From contig NZ_JALMDK010000012.1 in NCBI RefSeq assembly GCF_023094165.1, forward strand, positions 62,001 to 126,000: DNA of 64,000 bases. The letters run 5' to 3'. The notes beneath the pieces are model-generated. The model did not search any database and had not been told where the DNA came from. It saw nothing but the letters and a program-made list of their open reading frames with translations. The position numbers and the translations under genes are program-made. Below, in pieces: positions 52,813-61,461 of the stretch (position 1 is its first letter; each line of letters opens with the position of its first letter). This DNA is from Crossiella sp. S99.2 (GTDB lineage: Bacteria; Actinomycetota; Actinomycetes; Mycobacteriales; Pseudonocardiaceae).

Positions 52813-53607
52813 TCAGAGCCTGCGGTTTTCCAGGACCGGGATGGCCTCGCGGGCCTGTTCGACCATGAACGGGTCGATGCTGACCACCAGGACCTCCGGT
52901 TCGGCGCCCAGGCCGGCGTGCACGTTGCCGAAGGGGTCGACGACCGCGCTGTAGCCGACGCCGGTGGGGGCGTTGCCGCTGGTCTCGACGCCGGTGGTGG
53001 CCGGGTCGGCCTGGCCGCAGGCCACTACCCAGGTGGTGGAGTCCAGGGCGCGGGCCCTGGTCAGGAGTTCCCACTGTTCGCGCTTGCCTTCGCCGGCGCC
53101 CCAGGAGGCGGCGGTGATGATGACGCTGGCGCCGTTGTCGGCCAGGGCCCGGTACAGCTCGGGGAAGCGGACGTCGTAGCAGGTGGTCATGCCGACGGTG
53201 ACGCCGCCGATCTCGATCGCCACCAGGTCGTCGCCGGGGGCCACCGTCTTGGACTCGGTGAAGCCGAAGGCGTCGAAGAGGTGGATCTTGTTGTACCCCA
53301 CCGGGTCGTCGCCGCCGGCGACCAGCAGGGTGTTGTAGACCCGGCCGTCCGGAGCGGGGGTGAACATGCCCGCGACGACCAGCACGCCGGCCTCCTTGGC
53401 CAGCAGGCCGACCGCGGTGCCCCAGGGGCCGTCCACCGGTTCGGCGATCTCGGCCAGCTTCGGGCCGCCGAAGCAGGCCATCGTGGCCTCGGGGAAGACC
53501 ACCAGCTCGGCGCCCTGGTCCGCGGCCAACTGGATGCCTTCTCGGACCAGCTCCAGGTTCTTGGCGGGGTCGGCGCCTGACACGATCTGACACAGGCCGA
53601 TTCGCAC
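52813..53607 (-). CDS. Carbon-nitrogen hydrolase (nitrilase superfamily)
   Basis: 264 residues from the GTG at 53607, with AGGAGG upstream. Catalytic triad Glu40 (VFPEAT), Lys107 (YNKIHLFDAF) and Cys143 (MTTCYDVRFPELYR), all present. The sequence is of the Nit2/omega-amidase-like or amidase branch. Substrate unknown. It is divergent from a GntR regulator and lies on the far side of it from an MHS transporter and a DUF2848 protein. Together these suggest use of an amide or related organic acid, but its operon link is not direct. Confidence 0.9.
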   Translation of the reverse strand: MRIGLCQIVSGADPAKNLELVREGIQLAADQGAELVVFPEATMACFGGPKLAEIAEPVDGPWGTAVGLLAKEAGVLVVAGMFTPAPDGRVYNTLLVAGGDDPVGYNKIHLFDAFGFTESKTVAPGDDLVAIEIGGVTVGMTTCYDVRFPELYRALADNGASVIITAASWGAGEGKREQWELLTRARALDSTTWVVACGQADPATTGVETSGNAPTGVGYSAVVDPFGNVHAGLGAEPEVLVVSIDPFMVEQAREAIPVLENRRL

Positions 53608-53659
53608 TCTGGGTCCTCCTAGAACTCCGCGGCAAGCTGGCACACACAGTGTGACCTAC

Positions 53660-53680
53660 TTGTATACTTCCAGTATGCAA
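53660..53680. promoter_or_regulatory. GntR operator, copy 1
   Basis: TTGTATACT-tcc-AGTATGCAA, a near-perfect inverted repeat (one mismatch), 11 bp before the GntR gene and 52 bp before the nitrilase start. It shares TTGTATAC-N5-GTAT with the sequence at 55597-55613. Confidence 0.7.
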
Positions 53681-53691
53681 GGGGGTGTCTG

Positions 53692-54318
53692 ATGGCCAGT
53701 GGCCGTGACCGTGCCTATGAGTTCCTCAAGGACACGGTGCTGGGTGATCCGGCCATGCAGGGACAGTTCATCAACGAGCAGGAACTCGCTGACCGTATCG
53801 GTGTGTCGCGCACTCCCATCCGGGAGGCGTTGCTGATGCTCGCCGCCGAGGATCTCATCCGCCTGGTGCCGAAGAAGGGCGCCTACATCCCGATCATGAC
53901 CATGCGGGAGATCAAGGAGCTGATGGAACTCCGGGAGATGCTCGAACGGCACGCCGCCGCGCGCATCCTGGAGGGGGACCGGAGCGCGCTGAAGGAGATG
54001 GCGGTGGCGCTGGAGACCCAGCGCGGGCTGCTGGTCGCCGAGGATCCACGGGAGTTCATCGAGTGGGATCGGCGCTTCCACGCGGCGCTGGTGGCGGCCT
54101 CGGGGAATCAGCTGCTGGTGCGGGTCTACGACGGGTTGCGGGCCAGGCAGGTCACCGTGGGGGTGGCCGCGCTGGGCCGGGCGGCCGGGCGGCGGGAAGC
54201 CGTGCTGGCCGAGCACGAGCTGATCCTCAACGCGCTGAGCGAGGGGGACGGGCTGGCCGCGTCGCTGGCCATCACGACCCATCTGCAGGCGACGCTGAAG
54301 CTGCTGCTGGCGGGGTGA
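53692..54318 (+). CDS. GntR-family regulator, FCD type
   Basis: 208 residues. Winged helix FINEQELADRIGVSRTPIREALLMLAAEDLIRLVPKKGAYI and an FCD ligand domain (LRVELREMLERHAAARIL, WDRRFHAALVAASGN, EHELILNAL). FCD regulators usually sense organic acids. The palindrome at 53660-53680 lies just upstream and a second copy sits at the transporter start, so it probably controls itself, the nitrilase gene, the transporter and the DUF2848 gene. Its 3' end overlaps the MFS gene by 47 bp. Confidence 0.9.
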   Translation: MASGRDRAYEFLKDTVLGDPAMQGQFINEQELADRIGVSRTPIREALLMLAAEDLIRLVPKKGAYIPIMTMREIKELMELREMLERHAAARILEGDRSALKEMAVALETQRGLLVAEDPREFIEWDRRFHAALVAASGNQLLVRVYDGLRARQVTVGVAALGRAAGRREAVLAEHELILNALSEGDGLAASLAITTHLQATLKLLLAG

Positions 54319-55591
54319 GCTGCTCTTCGGCCGGGTCGGGGTCGCGGCCCAGGGCCACCCCGATCAGGGTGATCACGCCGGTCAGGCCGAGGTAGGCGGC
54401 CAGCGCCAGCCAGTCGTGGTACTCGGCGAGCAGGTAGGTGAACAGCAGCGGGGCGATGGCGCCGCCGATCACCCCGGCCAGGGTGTAGGCCAGTGAGCTG
54501 CCGGTGTAGCGCAGCCGCGGGGTGAACTGCTCGGAGATGAAGGCCGCCTGCGGGCCGAACAGGGCCGAGTGGATCACCAGGCCGCCCAGCACGCCGAAAA
54601 TGAGGGCGGGCAGCGAGCGGGTCTCGGCCAGCGGGAAGAAGACGAAGGGCCAGGCCATCGCGGCGACGGTGGCGATGGCGTACATCCGGCGGCGGCCCCA
54701 CCGGTCCGACAGCGCGCCGGCCAGGGGGATCAGGAAGACCTGGACCGCGGAGCCGATCAGCACCGCGGCCAGCGCCCAGCCGCGCGGCACGCCGAGTTCC
54801 TGGGTGGCGTAGGTCAGCACGAACACCGCGAACAGGGCGTAGAGCACGTCGGGGCAGACCCGGCAGAGCACCGCGGCGATCAGCGCGCGGCGCTGGGTGG
54901 TGAAGACCTCGGTGATGGGGGCGGTGGGGCGCTCGCCGCTGTCCGCGATGGCCTGGAAGACCGGGGTCTCCTCCAGCCGGGCACGGATCCACAGGCCGAA
55001 GAGCACCAGTACCGCGGAGAGCAGGAAGGCCACCCGCCAGCCCCAGGCCAGGAAGTCCTCGGCGCTCATGGACACGCCGAGCAGCGCGATCACGCCGTTG
55101 GCCAGCAGGGTGCCCAGCGGCGGGCCGACCTGGGCGGCCGAGGCCCAGAAGCCGCGGCGGGCCGGATCGCCGAACTCGCTGGAGAGCAGTACCGCGCCGC
55201 CCCACTCGCCGCCCAGGCCGACGCCCTGGGCGAAGCGGAGCACGACCAGCAGCACCGCGGCGGTCACCCCGATGTCGTCGTGGGTGGGCAGCAGGCCGAT
55301 GGCGAAGGTGGCCACGCCGGTGATCATCAGGGTGATGACCAGGACTTTCTTCCGGCCGATCACATCGCCCAGGCGGCCGAAGACGAAGCCGCCGAGTGGC
55401 CGGGACAGGTAGCCGACGGCGTAGGTGGAGAAGGCCAGCAGGGTGCCGGAGAGCGGGTCGTGGCTGGGGAAGAACAGCGCGCCGAAGACCAGGGCCGCGC
55501 TGGAGGAGTAGATCGCGAAGTCGTACCACTCAAGGGCAGTGCCACTGAGGCTCGCGGTGAACGCCCTGATCAGGGATCGCTGGTTATGCAT
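54272..55591 (-). CDS. MHS-family MFS transporter
   Basis: 439 residues with 12 membrane segments. Signature motifs of metabolite:H+ symporters: TALEWYDFAIYSSSAALVFGALFFP in the first helix, GRLGDVIGRKKVLV in loop 2-3, and GGEWGGAVLL in helix 5. MHS proteins take up organic acids, betaines or aromatic acids with protons. The start is 55591, with the second operator copy 2-22 bp upstream, implying repression and probably a leaderless or very short 5' end. Overlaps the GntR gene by 47 bp at its 3' end. Confidence 0.9.
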   Translation of the reverse strand: MHNQRSLIRAFTASLSGTALEWYDFAIYSSSAALVFGALFFPSHDPLSGTLLAFSTYAVGYLSRPLGGFVFGRLGDVIGRKKVLVITLMITGVATFAIGLLPTHDDIGVTAAVLLVVLRFAQGVGLGGEWGGAVLLSSEFGDPARRGFWASAAQVGPPLGTLLANGVIALLGVSMSAEDFLAWGWRVAFLLSAVLVLFGLWIRARLEETPVFQAIADSGERPTAPITEVFTTQRRALIAAVLCRVCPDVLYALFAVFVLTYATQELGVPRGWALAAVLIGSAVQVFLIPLAGALSDRWGRRRMYAIATVAAMAWPFVFFPLAETRSLPALIFGVLGGLVIHSALFGPQAAFISEQFTPRLRYTGSSLAYTLAGVIGGAIAPLLFTYLLAEYHDWLALAAYLGLTGVITLIGVALGRDPDPAEEQLTPPAAASASPADGS

Positions 55592-55592
55592 G

Positions 55593-55613
55593 CCTAATAC
55601 TTGCTGTATACAA
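55593..55613. promoter_or_regulatory. GntR operator, copy 2
   Basis: On the minus strand TTGTATAC-agcaa-GTAT (55613-55597), the same core as at 53660. It lies between the MFS start (55591) and the divergent DUF2848 gene (55642), able to control both. A further half-site (GTATGCGCAAG) follows at 55617. Confidence 0.65.
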
Positions 55614-55641
55614 GACGTATGCGCAAGAGTGGAGAGGCACG

Positions 55642-56328
55642 ATGACCCAACTCAGCTTCGAACTGCCCGGCGGCGAGATCGTCCGGACCACGGTGAACAC
55701 GCTGCTCAACGCCGGGTACGCCGGGCGCAGCCAGGCCGAGGTGGCCGCGCACGTGGCCGAGCTGGCCGAGCTGGGCGTGCCCGCGCCGAGCGTCACCCCC
55801 TGCCTCTACCCGGTCGCGCCCTACCTGGCCCAGCAGACCGGCGAGGTGCCGGTGCAGCACGAGCGGACCTCCGGCGAGGCCGAGTGGGCCCTGATCGTCA
55901 CCGAGGCCGGGGTGCTGCTCACGGTGGCCTGCGACCACACCGACCGCGCCCTGGAGGTGCACGGCGTGGCCTGGAGCAAGCAGGCCGGACCGGACGTGCT
56001 GGGCAGGCAGGCCTGGCGGCTCGAGGAGGTGGCCGACCGGGTGGACCGGCTCACCCTGACCGCCTGGGTCACCGGCGCCGACGGCGTCGAGCAGCTGATC
56101 CAGCAGGGCAACATGGGCGATCTGCTGACCCCGGCCTACTGGCTGGAGCGGCTGCGCGCGGACGGGCTGGCCGAACCGGGCACCGTGCTGCTCTCCGGCA
56201 CCATCCCGATGAAGCCCGGCGTGGACCAGTTCGCCGACGCCTGGCGGGTGGAGCTGGGCGATCCGGACACCGGCGCGCGTATTTCCTGTGCCTACACCGT
56301 GCGGAGACTGCCTGCTCCGGTCGGCTGA
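55642..56328 (+). CDS. DUF2848 family protein
   Basis: 228 residues. NAGYAGRSQAEVAAHVAELAELGVPAPSVTPCLYPVAPYLAQQ, ERTSGEAEWAL and CDHTDRALEVHGVAWSKQAGPDVLGRQAWRLEEV are, as I recall, hallmarks of DUF2848, a family thought to be related to fumarylacetoacetate hydrolase. No proven function. Shares an intergenic operator with the MHS transporter, so it likely acts on the imported compound. AGAGG precedes the ATG. Confidence 0.8.
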   Translation: MTQLSFELPGGEIVRTTVNTLLNAGYAGRSQAEVAAHVAELAELGVPAPSVTPCLYPVAPYLAQQTGEVPVQHERTSGEAEWALIVTEAGVLLTVACDHTDRALEVHGVAWSKQAGPDVLGRQAWRLEEVADRVDRLTLTAWVTGADGVEQLIQQGNMGDLLTPAYWLERLRADGLAEPGTVLLSGTIPMKPGVDQFADAWRVELGDPDTGARISCAYTVRRLPAPVG

Positions 56329-56372
56329 ACCGGGGGTGCTGTTGCCAGAGAGTGGCAGCTAGGGTCTGCGGC

Positions 56373-57971
56373 GTGAAGCGCCGACAGGTTGCCCTCCTGC
56401 TGCCCACCATGATCGCATCGGTCGCGGTCGCCGCCGCCTGCACCACGCCGACGGCGGCGCCCGACCGCAAGGCGGGCACGGACCGCACCGCGATGACCCT
56501 CGCCGACGGCTACGAGCCGGAAAGCCTCAACCCGCTGCTCGGCTACGGCGAGGAAGGCGTGTCCAAGCTCTTCGACGGCCTGGTGGAGCACCAGGCGGAC
56601 CGCTCGGTACGCCCGGTGCTGGCCGCGGACCTGCCCAAGCCCGGACCGGACGGAAAATCCTGGACGGTGAAGCTGCGCGCCGGGATCAAGTTCCACGACG
56701 GCACCCCGTTCACCGCCGAGGACGTGGTGGCCACCTACCGCGCGGTGCTCGACCCGGCCTACGCCTCGACCGTGAAGTCCTCCTTCGGCATGCTCACCGG
56801 TGTCGTGCAGGTCGACCCGGAGACCGTGCGGTTCGACCTCGCCTACCCCTACACCCCGTTCGCGCACAAGCTGGTGCTCGGCATCGTGCCGAACGAGGCC
56901 CTCGCCCAGCCCGGTCCGCTGGACAAGAACCCCTTCGGCGCCAAGCCGGTCGGCACCGGCCCGTACAAGCTGGAGGAGTGGCGCAAGGGCGAGAAGATGG
57001 TGCTGGCCGCCAACGACGCCTACTTCGAGCGGGTGCCCAAGGTCCGCAAGGTCACCGTGGTCTTCGCCACCGACGACAACGCGCGCGCCCAGCGGATGAA
57101 GGCCGGGGAGTTCGACGGCACCGCGCTGCCGCCCGCGCTGGCCAAGACCTTCGAGGGCAACGGCTACCGGCAGATCACCCACCGCAGCGCGGACTACCGC
57201 ACGGTCACCATGCCGATGGCCAACCCGGTCACCGCGGACAAGGGCCTGCGGCTGGCGCTCAACCACGCGGTGGACCGGCAGGGCATGATCAACGCCTTCC
57301 TGGCGGGCAAGGGCGCGCCCGCGTCCACGCCGATCCCGCAGGCGCTGCCGGAGTTCGTCGAGCCCGCCGCGCAGTTCCGGTTCGACCGGCCCGAGGCCGA
57401 GCGGATCCTGGACCAGACCGGCTGGGTCAAGCGGGACAACGGAATGCGCGCCCGTGGCGACCTCGCGGCGAGCTTCACGCTGATGTACCCGGTGGGCGAC
57501 GCGGTGCGCAAGGACCTCGCGCAGGCATTCGCCTCCGACGCCAAGGCGGTCGGCGTCGAGGTCAAGCTGGAGGGTCTGGGCTGGGAGGCGATCGAGCCGC
57601 GGATGGGCCGGGACGCCCTGGTGCTGGGCGGCGGCAACCCGTTCGACCCGGACCTGAAGTCCTACCCGTTGCTGCACAGCAGTTTCGGCGGCGACGGCTT
57701 CAACAACCCGGGCCGCTACTCGAATCCGGCCGTGGACCGCGCCCTGGAAGCCGGTCGCCGCGAGGCCGATCCGGCCCAGCGGGTGGCGCAGTACCGGGAG
57801 TTCCAGCGTGCCTACGCCGCCGACCCCGGCATGGTGTTCCTGGCCTTCCTGGACCACACCTACGTGGTGCGCGAGGGCTGGACCGGCTACCAGGAAGTGG
57901 TGGACCCGCACACGCACGGCCTCACCTGGGGCCCGTGGTGGAACCTCCAGGACTGGACACCACAGGGGTGA
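56373..57971 (+). CDS. ABC transporter substrate-binding lipoprotein (peptide/nickel type)
   Basis: 532 residues, GTG start. Lipoprotein signal: MASVAVAAAC-like lipobox ending at Cys23 (IASVAVAAAC). The family-5 solute-binding fold is clear: DGYEPESLNPLLGYGEEGVSKLFDGLVEHQ, PDGKSWTVKLRAGIKFHDGTPFTAEDVVATYRAVLDP, and NHAVDRQGMINAFLAGKGAPASTPIPQALPE. First gene of a five-gene unit with GTGA overlaps. Substrate not readable; peptides, nickel chelates or other small molecules are possible. Confidence 0.92.
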   Translation: MKRRQVALLLPTMIASVAVAAACTTPTAAPDRKAGTDRTAMTLADGYEPESLNPLLGYGEEGVSKLFDGLVEHQADRSVRPVLAADLPKPGPDGKSWTVKLRAGIKFHDGTPFTAEDVVATYRAVLDPAYASTVKSSFGMLTGVVQVDPETVRFDLAYPYTPFAHKLVLGIVPNEALAQPGPLDKNPFGAKPVGTGPYKLEEWRKGEKMVLAANDAYFERVPKVRKVTVVFATDDNARAQRMKAGEFDGTALPPALAKTFEGNGYRQITHRSADYRTVTMPMANPVTADKGLRLALNHAVDRQGMINAFLAGKGAPASTPIPQALPEFVEPAAQFRFDRPEAERILDQTGWVKRDNGMRARGDLAASFTLMYPVGDAVRKDLAQAFASDAKAVGVEVKLEGLGWEAIEPRMGRDALVLGGGNPFDPDLKSYPLLHSSFGGDGFNNPGRYSNPAVDRALEAGRREADPAQRVAQYREFQRAYAADPGMVFLAFLDHTYVVREGWTGYQEVVDPHTHGLTWGPWWNLQDWTPQG

Positions 57972-58963
57972 GCGCCGGCGCGCCCAGCCGGGCCCGGGCC
58001 ATCGGGCTGCTCGCCCTGCGCAGGCTGGCCTTCGCGATCCCGGTGCTGCTGGTGGTCGCGGTCGCGGTGTTCCTGCTCGGCGCCGCCTCCCCGTTCGACC
58101 CGGTGTATCAGTACTACGGGGTGCAGATCTTCGGCGCCGGCGCGGAGGATGTGGCCAGGGCACGAGCCCAGCTCGGGCTCGACGATTCGGTGTTCGTCCA
58201 ATTCGGACGGTGGGTCGGCACCCTGCTGAGCGGGGATCTCGGCGCCAGCCGGTCCTTCCGGCAGCCGGTGGCCGAGGTGATCGCCGAACGACTGCCCTGG
58301 ACCCTGCTGCTGGTCACCGCCGGTCTGCTGCTGGCGGTGCTGATCGCGCTGGTGTTCGGGGTGCTCGCGGCCTGGCGGCAGGGTGGCTGGCTGGACCGGA
58401 CGGTGACCGCGACCGGTCATGCGCTGGAAGGGATTCCGCCGTTCGTGCTGGGCCTGGTCGCGGTGGCGGTGTTCACCCTCGGCCTGGGCTGGCTGCCCGG
58501 CGGCGGGCTCACCGACGCGGGTGCGGAGGCGAGTTTTGCTCAGGTGGCCGCGCATCTGGTGCTGCCCGCGGTGGTGCTCGGGGTGTCGCAGTCACCGTGG
58601 CTGATCCTGCACATCCGGCAGTCGCTGCTGACCGTGCTGGCCGAGGACCACGTGACCGGTGCGCGGGCGCGTGGGCTGGGCGAGTCGATGGTGGTGCTGC
58701 GGCACGCGCTGCCGACCGCGTTGCTGCCGTTCGTGACCCTGCTCGGGGCGCGGGTGCCGGAACTGGTGACCGGGGCGGTGCTGGTCGAGGAGGTCTTCTC
58801 CTGGCCGGGAGTGGCCGGGGCGGTGGTGAAATCGGCGCTGGCGGTGGACTTCCCGCTGCTGGTCGCGTTGTCGTTGCTGGCCACCGCGGCGGTGCTGATC
58901 GGCTCGCTGCTGGCCGATGTGGCCGCCGCGCTGCTGGACCCGAGGGTGGCCACCGATGGCTGA
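57968..58963 (+). CDS. ABC transporter permease 1 (DppB/OppB type)
   Basis: 331 residues, GTG start overlapping the upstream stop by 4 bp. Six membrane segments and the DppB motif DLGASRSFRQPVAEVIAERLPWTLLLVTAGL and permease loop GARARGLGESMVVLRHALPTALLPFVTLLG. Works with permease 2 and two ATPases as a five-component importer. Confidence 0.92.
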   Translation: MSAGAPSRARAIGLLALRRLAFAIPVLLVVAVAVFLLGAASPFDPVYQYYGVQIFGAGAEDVARARAQLGLDDSVFVQFGRWVGTLLSGDLGASRSFRQPVAEVIAERLPWTLLLVTAGLLLAVLIALVFGVLAAWRQGGWLDRTVTATGHALEGIPPFVLGLVAVAVFTLGLGWLPGGGLTDAGAEASFAQVAAHLVLPAVVLGVSQSPWLILHIRQSLLTVLAEDHVTGARARGLGESMVVLRHALPTALLPFVTLLGARVPELVTGAVLVEEVFSWPGVAGAVVKSALAVDFPLLVALSLLATAAVLIGSLLADVAAALLDPRVATDG

Positions 58964-59864
58964 ACGTCCAGTGCTGGAACGGGAATGGCGGTCGGCCGCG
59001 CGCAAACGGGCCGGGACGCCGCGGGGCAAGGGTGCGGCGGGACGGGCCCGGCTGCGGCTGTGGCTGGGCCTGGGCACCATGCTGGGGCTGGTGCTGGGCG
59101 CGATCCTGTTGCCCTGGCTGGGCGGACTGGACGAGTCCGTTGTGGACTATCACTCGATCCGGCTGGGCCCCAGTGCCGAGCACCCCTTCGGCACCGACGG
59201 CGGCGGGCGGGACCTGCTGCTGCGGACCTTCGCCGGACTGCGGGTCTCGCTGCTCGTGGCGGCGCTGTGCGCGGTGCTGTCCACCGTGCTCGGGGTGCTC
59301 ATCGGCGGACTGTCCGGACTGGTCGGCGGCTGGCCGGACCGGTTGCTGATGCGCCTGGTGGACACCGTCAACGCGGTGCCGCACCTGTTGCTGGGCATCG
59401 TGATCGTCGCGCTCTACCGGGGCAGCCTGACCGCCGTGGTCGCCTCGATCGCGCTCACGCACTGGACCACGGTGGCCCGGATCGTGCGCGCCGAGGTGCT
59501 TTCGTTGCGGCAGCGGCCGTTTGTGGACGCGGCGATTTCCGGCGGATCCTCGCGCTGGCGGGTGCTGCGGCGGCACCTGTTGCCCGCGGTGGTGCCGCAG
59601 GCGGCGGTGTCCGCGGTGCTGTTGCTGCCGCACGCGGTGTGGCACGAGACCGCGCTGAGCTTCCTCGGCCTCGGCCTGCCGCCGCACCTGGCCAGTATCG
59701 GCAACATCCTCACCGAGGGCAGGCAGGCCGTGCTGCTGGGCGCCTGGTGGATCGTGGCCCTGCCCTCGGTGGTGCTGGTGGTGGCCACGCTGGCGGTCTC
59801 CGGGGTGGCCGCGGTGTGGCGGGACCGACTGGTGCCGCGTCGACGATCGGAGCTGGCGCTGTGA
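58956..59864 (+). CDS. ABC transporter permease 2 (DppC type)
   Basis: 302 residues. A basic N-terminus, then about six membrane segments; FGTDGGGRDLLLRTFAGLRVSLLVA and the EAA-like loop DAAISGGSSRWRVLRRHLLPAVVPQAAV are DppC signatures. Overlaps permease 1 by 8 bp and the first ATPase by 4 bp. Confidence 0.92.
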   Translation: MAERPVLEREWRSAARKRAGTPRGKGAAGRARLRLWLGLGTMLGLVLGAILLPWLGGLDESVVDYHSIRLGPSAEHPFGTDGGGRDLLLRTFAGLRVSLLVAALCAVLSTVLGVLIGGLSGLVGGWPDRLLMRLVDTVNAVPHLLLGIVIVALYRGSLTAVVASIALTHWTTVARIVRAEVLSLRQRPFVDAAISGGSSRWRVLRRHLLPAVVPQAAVSAVLLLPHAVWHETALSFLGLGLPPHLASIGNILTEGRQAVLLGAWWIVALPSVVLVVATLAVSGVAAVWRDRLVPRRRSELAL

Positions 59865-60808
59865 GCCCCCTGCTGGATGTGCGTGAGCTGTCCGTGCGGT
59901 TCCGGCTCGGCCGCGGTAGGCCCGAGGTGCACGCGGTCACCGACGTCTCCTTCGCGCTGGCCCCCGGCGAATTGCTCGCGCTGGTGGGGGAGAGCGGGTG
60001 CGGCAAGTCGGTGCTGGCCTCGGCATTGCTGGGCTTGTTGCCGGGCAACGCGATCCTGCGTGGCGAGGCGGTGCTGGCGACTCCGGATCAGGAGCCGGTC
60101 GAACTGGTGAGCGCGCCGGAAAGCGTGCTGTCGCAACGGGTGCGCGGGCGACTGGTGGGGCTGGTGCCGCAGTCGGCGGCCGCGCACCTGACACCGGTGC
60201 GCACCGCCGGGTCGCAGCTGGTCGAGGCGGTGCGGGTGCTGCGGCCCGCGGAACGGGACCCGCACTGGATCGCGGAGGGCCTGGCCGAGCGGGTCGGACT
60301 GGATCCGGTGTTCCTGCAACGGTATCCGCATGAGCTGTCCGGCGGCACCGCGCAACGCGTCGCGGTCGCCCTCGCACTGGCCGGGGATCCGCCGGTGGTG
60401 CTGGCCGACGAGCCGACCGCTGGACTGGACCGCCCCCTGGTCGAGCGGACCGTGGACCTCCTGGCCGGGCTGGCCGAGGAGGGCCGGGCGGTGCTGCTGA
60501 TCACGCACGACCTGGCCGCGGCCAGCCGGGTGGCCACCGACCTCGCGGTGATGTACGCGAGCAGACTGGTGGAACGCGGCCCGGCGGCCGAACTCTTCGA
60601 CACGCCTTGGCATCCCTACACCGAAGGGCTGCTCGGAGCGTTGCCGACCGGCGGATTCCGGGCTATCCCCGGACATCCGCCGGAGCTGACCGCGCTGCCC
60701 GAGGGCTGCGCGTTCCGGCCGCGCTGCCCGGTCGCCGCGGACTGCGGCGGGAACCCGGAGCTGGTGCGGCACGGGGATCGCTACCTCGCGTGCGGGCAAC
60801 CGTGCTGA
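59861..60808 (+). CDS. ABC transporter ATP-binding protein 1 (DppD type)
   Basis: 315 residues. Walker A GESGCGKSVLASALLGLLPG, signature ELSGGTAQRVAVALALAG, Walker B VVLADEPTAGLDR. The C-terminal CAFRPRCPVAADCGGNPEL is the oligopeptide-transporter extension, with cysteines that may bind an Fe-S cluster as in OppD. Next ATPase starts 18 bp before its stop. Confidence 0.92.
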   Translation: MSPLLDVRELSVRFRLGRGRPEVHAVTDVSFALAPGELLALVGESGCGKSVLASALLGLLPGNAILRGEAVLATPDQEPVELVSAPESVLSQRVRGRLVGLVPQSAAAHLTPVRTAGSQLVEAVRVLRPAERDPHWIAEGLAERVGLDPVFLQRYPHELSGGTAQRVAVALALAGDPPVVLADEPTAGLDRPLVERTVDLLAGLAEEGRAVLLITHDLAAASRVATDLAVMYASRLVERGPAAELFDTPWHPYTEGLLGALPTGGFRAIPGHPPELTALPEGCAFRPRCPVAADCGGNPELVRHGDRYLACGQPC

Positions 60809-61461
60809 GCGGGACCGGCCTGATCGCCGGATATCGCAGCGGGGTGCCCGTGCTGTCCGAAGTGGACATTCAGATCGCGCGGGGTGAAGTCGTCGGACTC
60901 GCCGGGCCCAGCGGGTGTGGGAAATCGACCCTGGCTCGGGTGCTGACCTTGCTGATGGCGCCGTGGGCCGGGCAGGTCAGCGTGGACGGCGAGCCGGTGC
61001 GCGGGTTCCGGCACGCCGCGCCGCGGGCCCAGCGGACCGCGATCGGGGTGGTCTTCCAGCAGCCCCGGCTCAGCGTGGACCCGCGCTTCACCCTGCATCA
61101 GATCGTGGCCGAACCCTTGCGCGCCAACGGGAAACACCCGGTGGACGAGCGGGTGGCCGAGCTGACCGACCAGGTCGGGCTCACCGCGGAACTGCTGCGC
61201 AGACGGCCGCACGAGGTCAGCGACGGGCAACTGCAACGGGCCTGCCTGGCCAGGGCGCTCGCCCTGGAACCGCGGTACCTGGTCTGCGACGAGATGACCG
61301 CGATGCTGGACGCCTCCACCACCGCCGCGCTGGTCGGCGTGGTGGCCGACCACAGCAACTCCACCGGCACCGGGGTGCTGGCGATCAGCCACGACGAACC
61401 GCTGCTGTCAGTGTGGGCGGACCGGGTGGTGCGGTGGCAGCCGACAGGGGAGGAACAGTGA
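60790..61461 (+). CDS. ABC transporter ATP-binding protein 2 (DppF type)
   Basis: 223 residues from the GTG at 60790. Walker A GPSGCGKSTLARVLTLL, signature EVSDGQLQRACLARALAL (D for the second Gly), Walker B YLVCDEMTAMLDASTTAAL. It is shorter than DppF and lacks the C-terminal extension. A longer frame to 60607 overlaps the other ATPase and is rejected. GTGA overlap with the next gene. Confidence 0.88.
   Translation: MRATVLSGTGLIAGYRSGVPVLSEVDIQIARGEVVGLAGPSGCGKSTLARVLTLLMAPWAGQVSVDGEPVRGFRHAAPRAQRTAIGVVFQQPRLSVDPRFTLHQIVAEPLRANGKHPVDERVAELTDQVGLTAELLRRRPHEVSDGQLQRACLARALALEPRYLVCDEMTAMLDASTTAALVGVVADHSNSTGTGVLAISHDEPLLSVWADRVVRWQPTGEEQ

Noticed and set aside
59127..59141. GTCCGTTGTGGAC as a further copy of the polar motif
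   Set aside because: The centre is T and two arm bases differ, so it was not counted.
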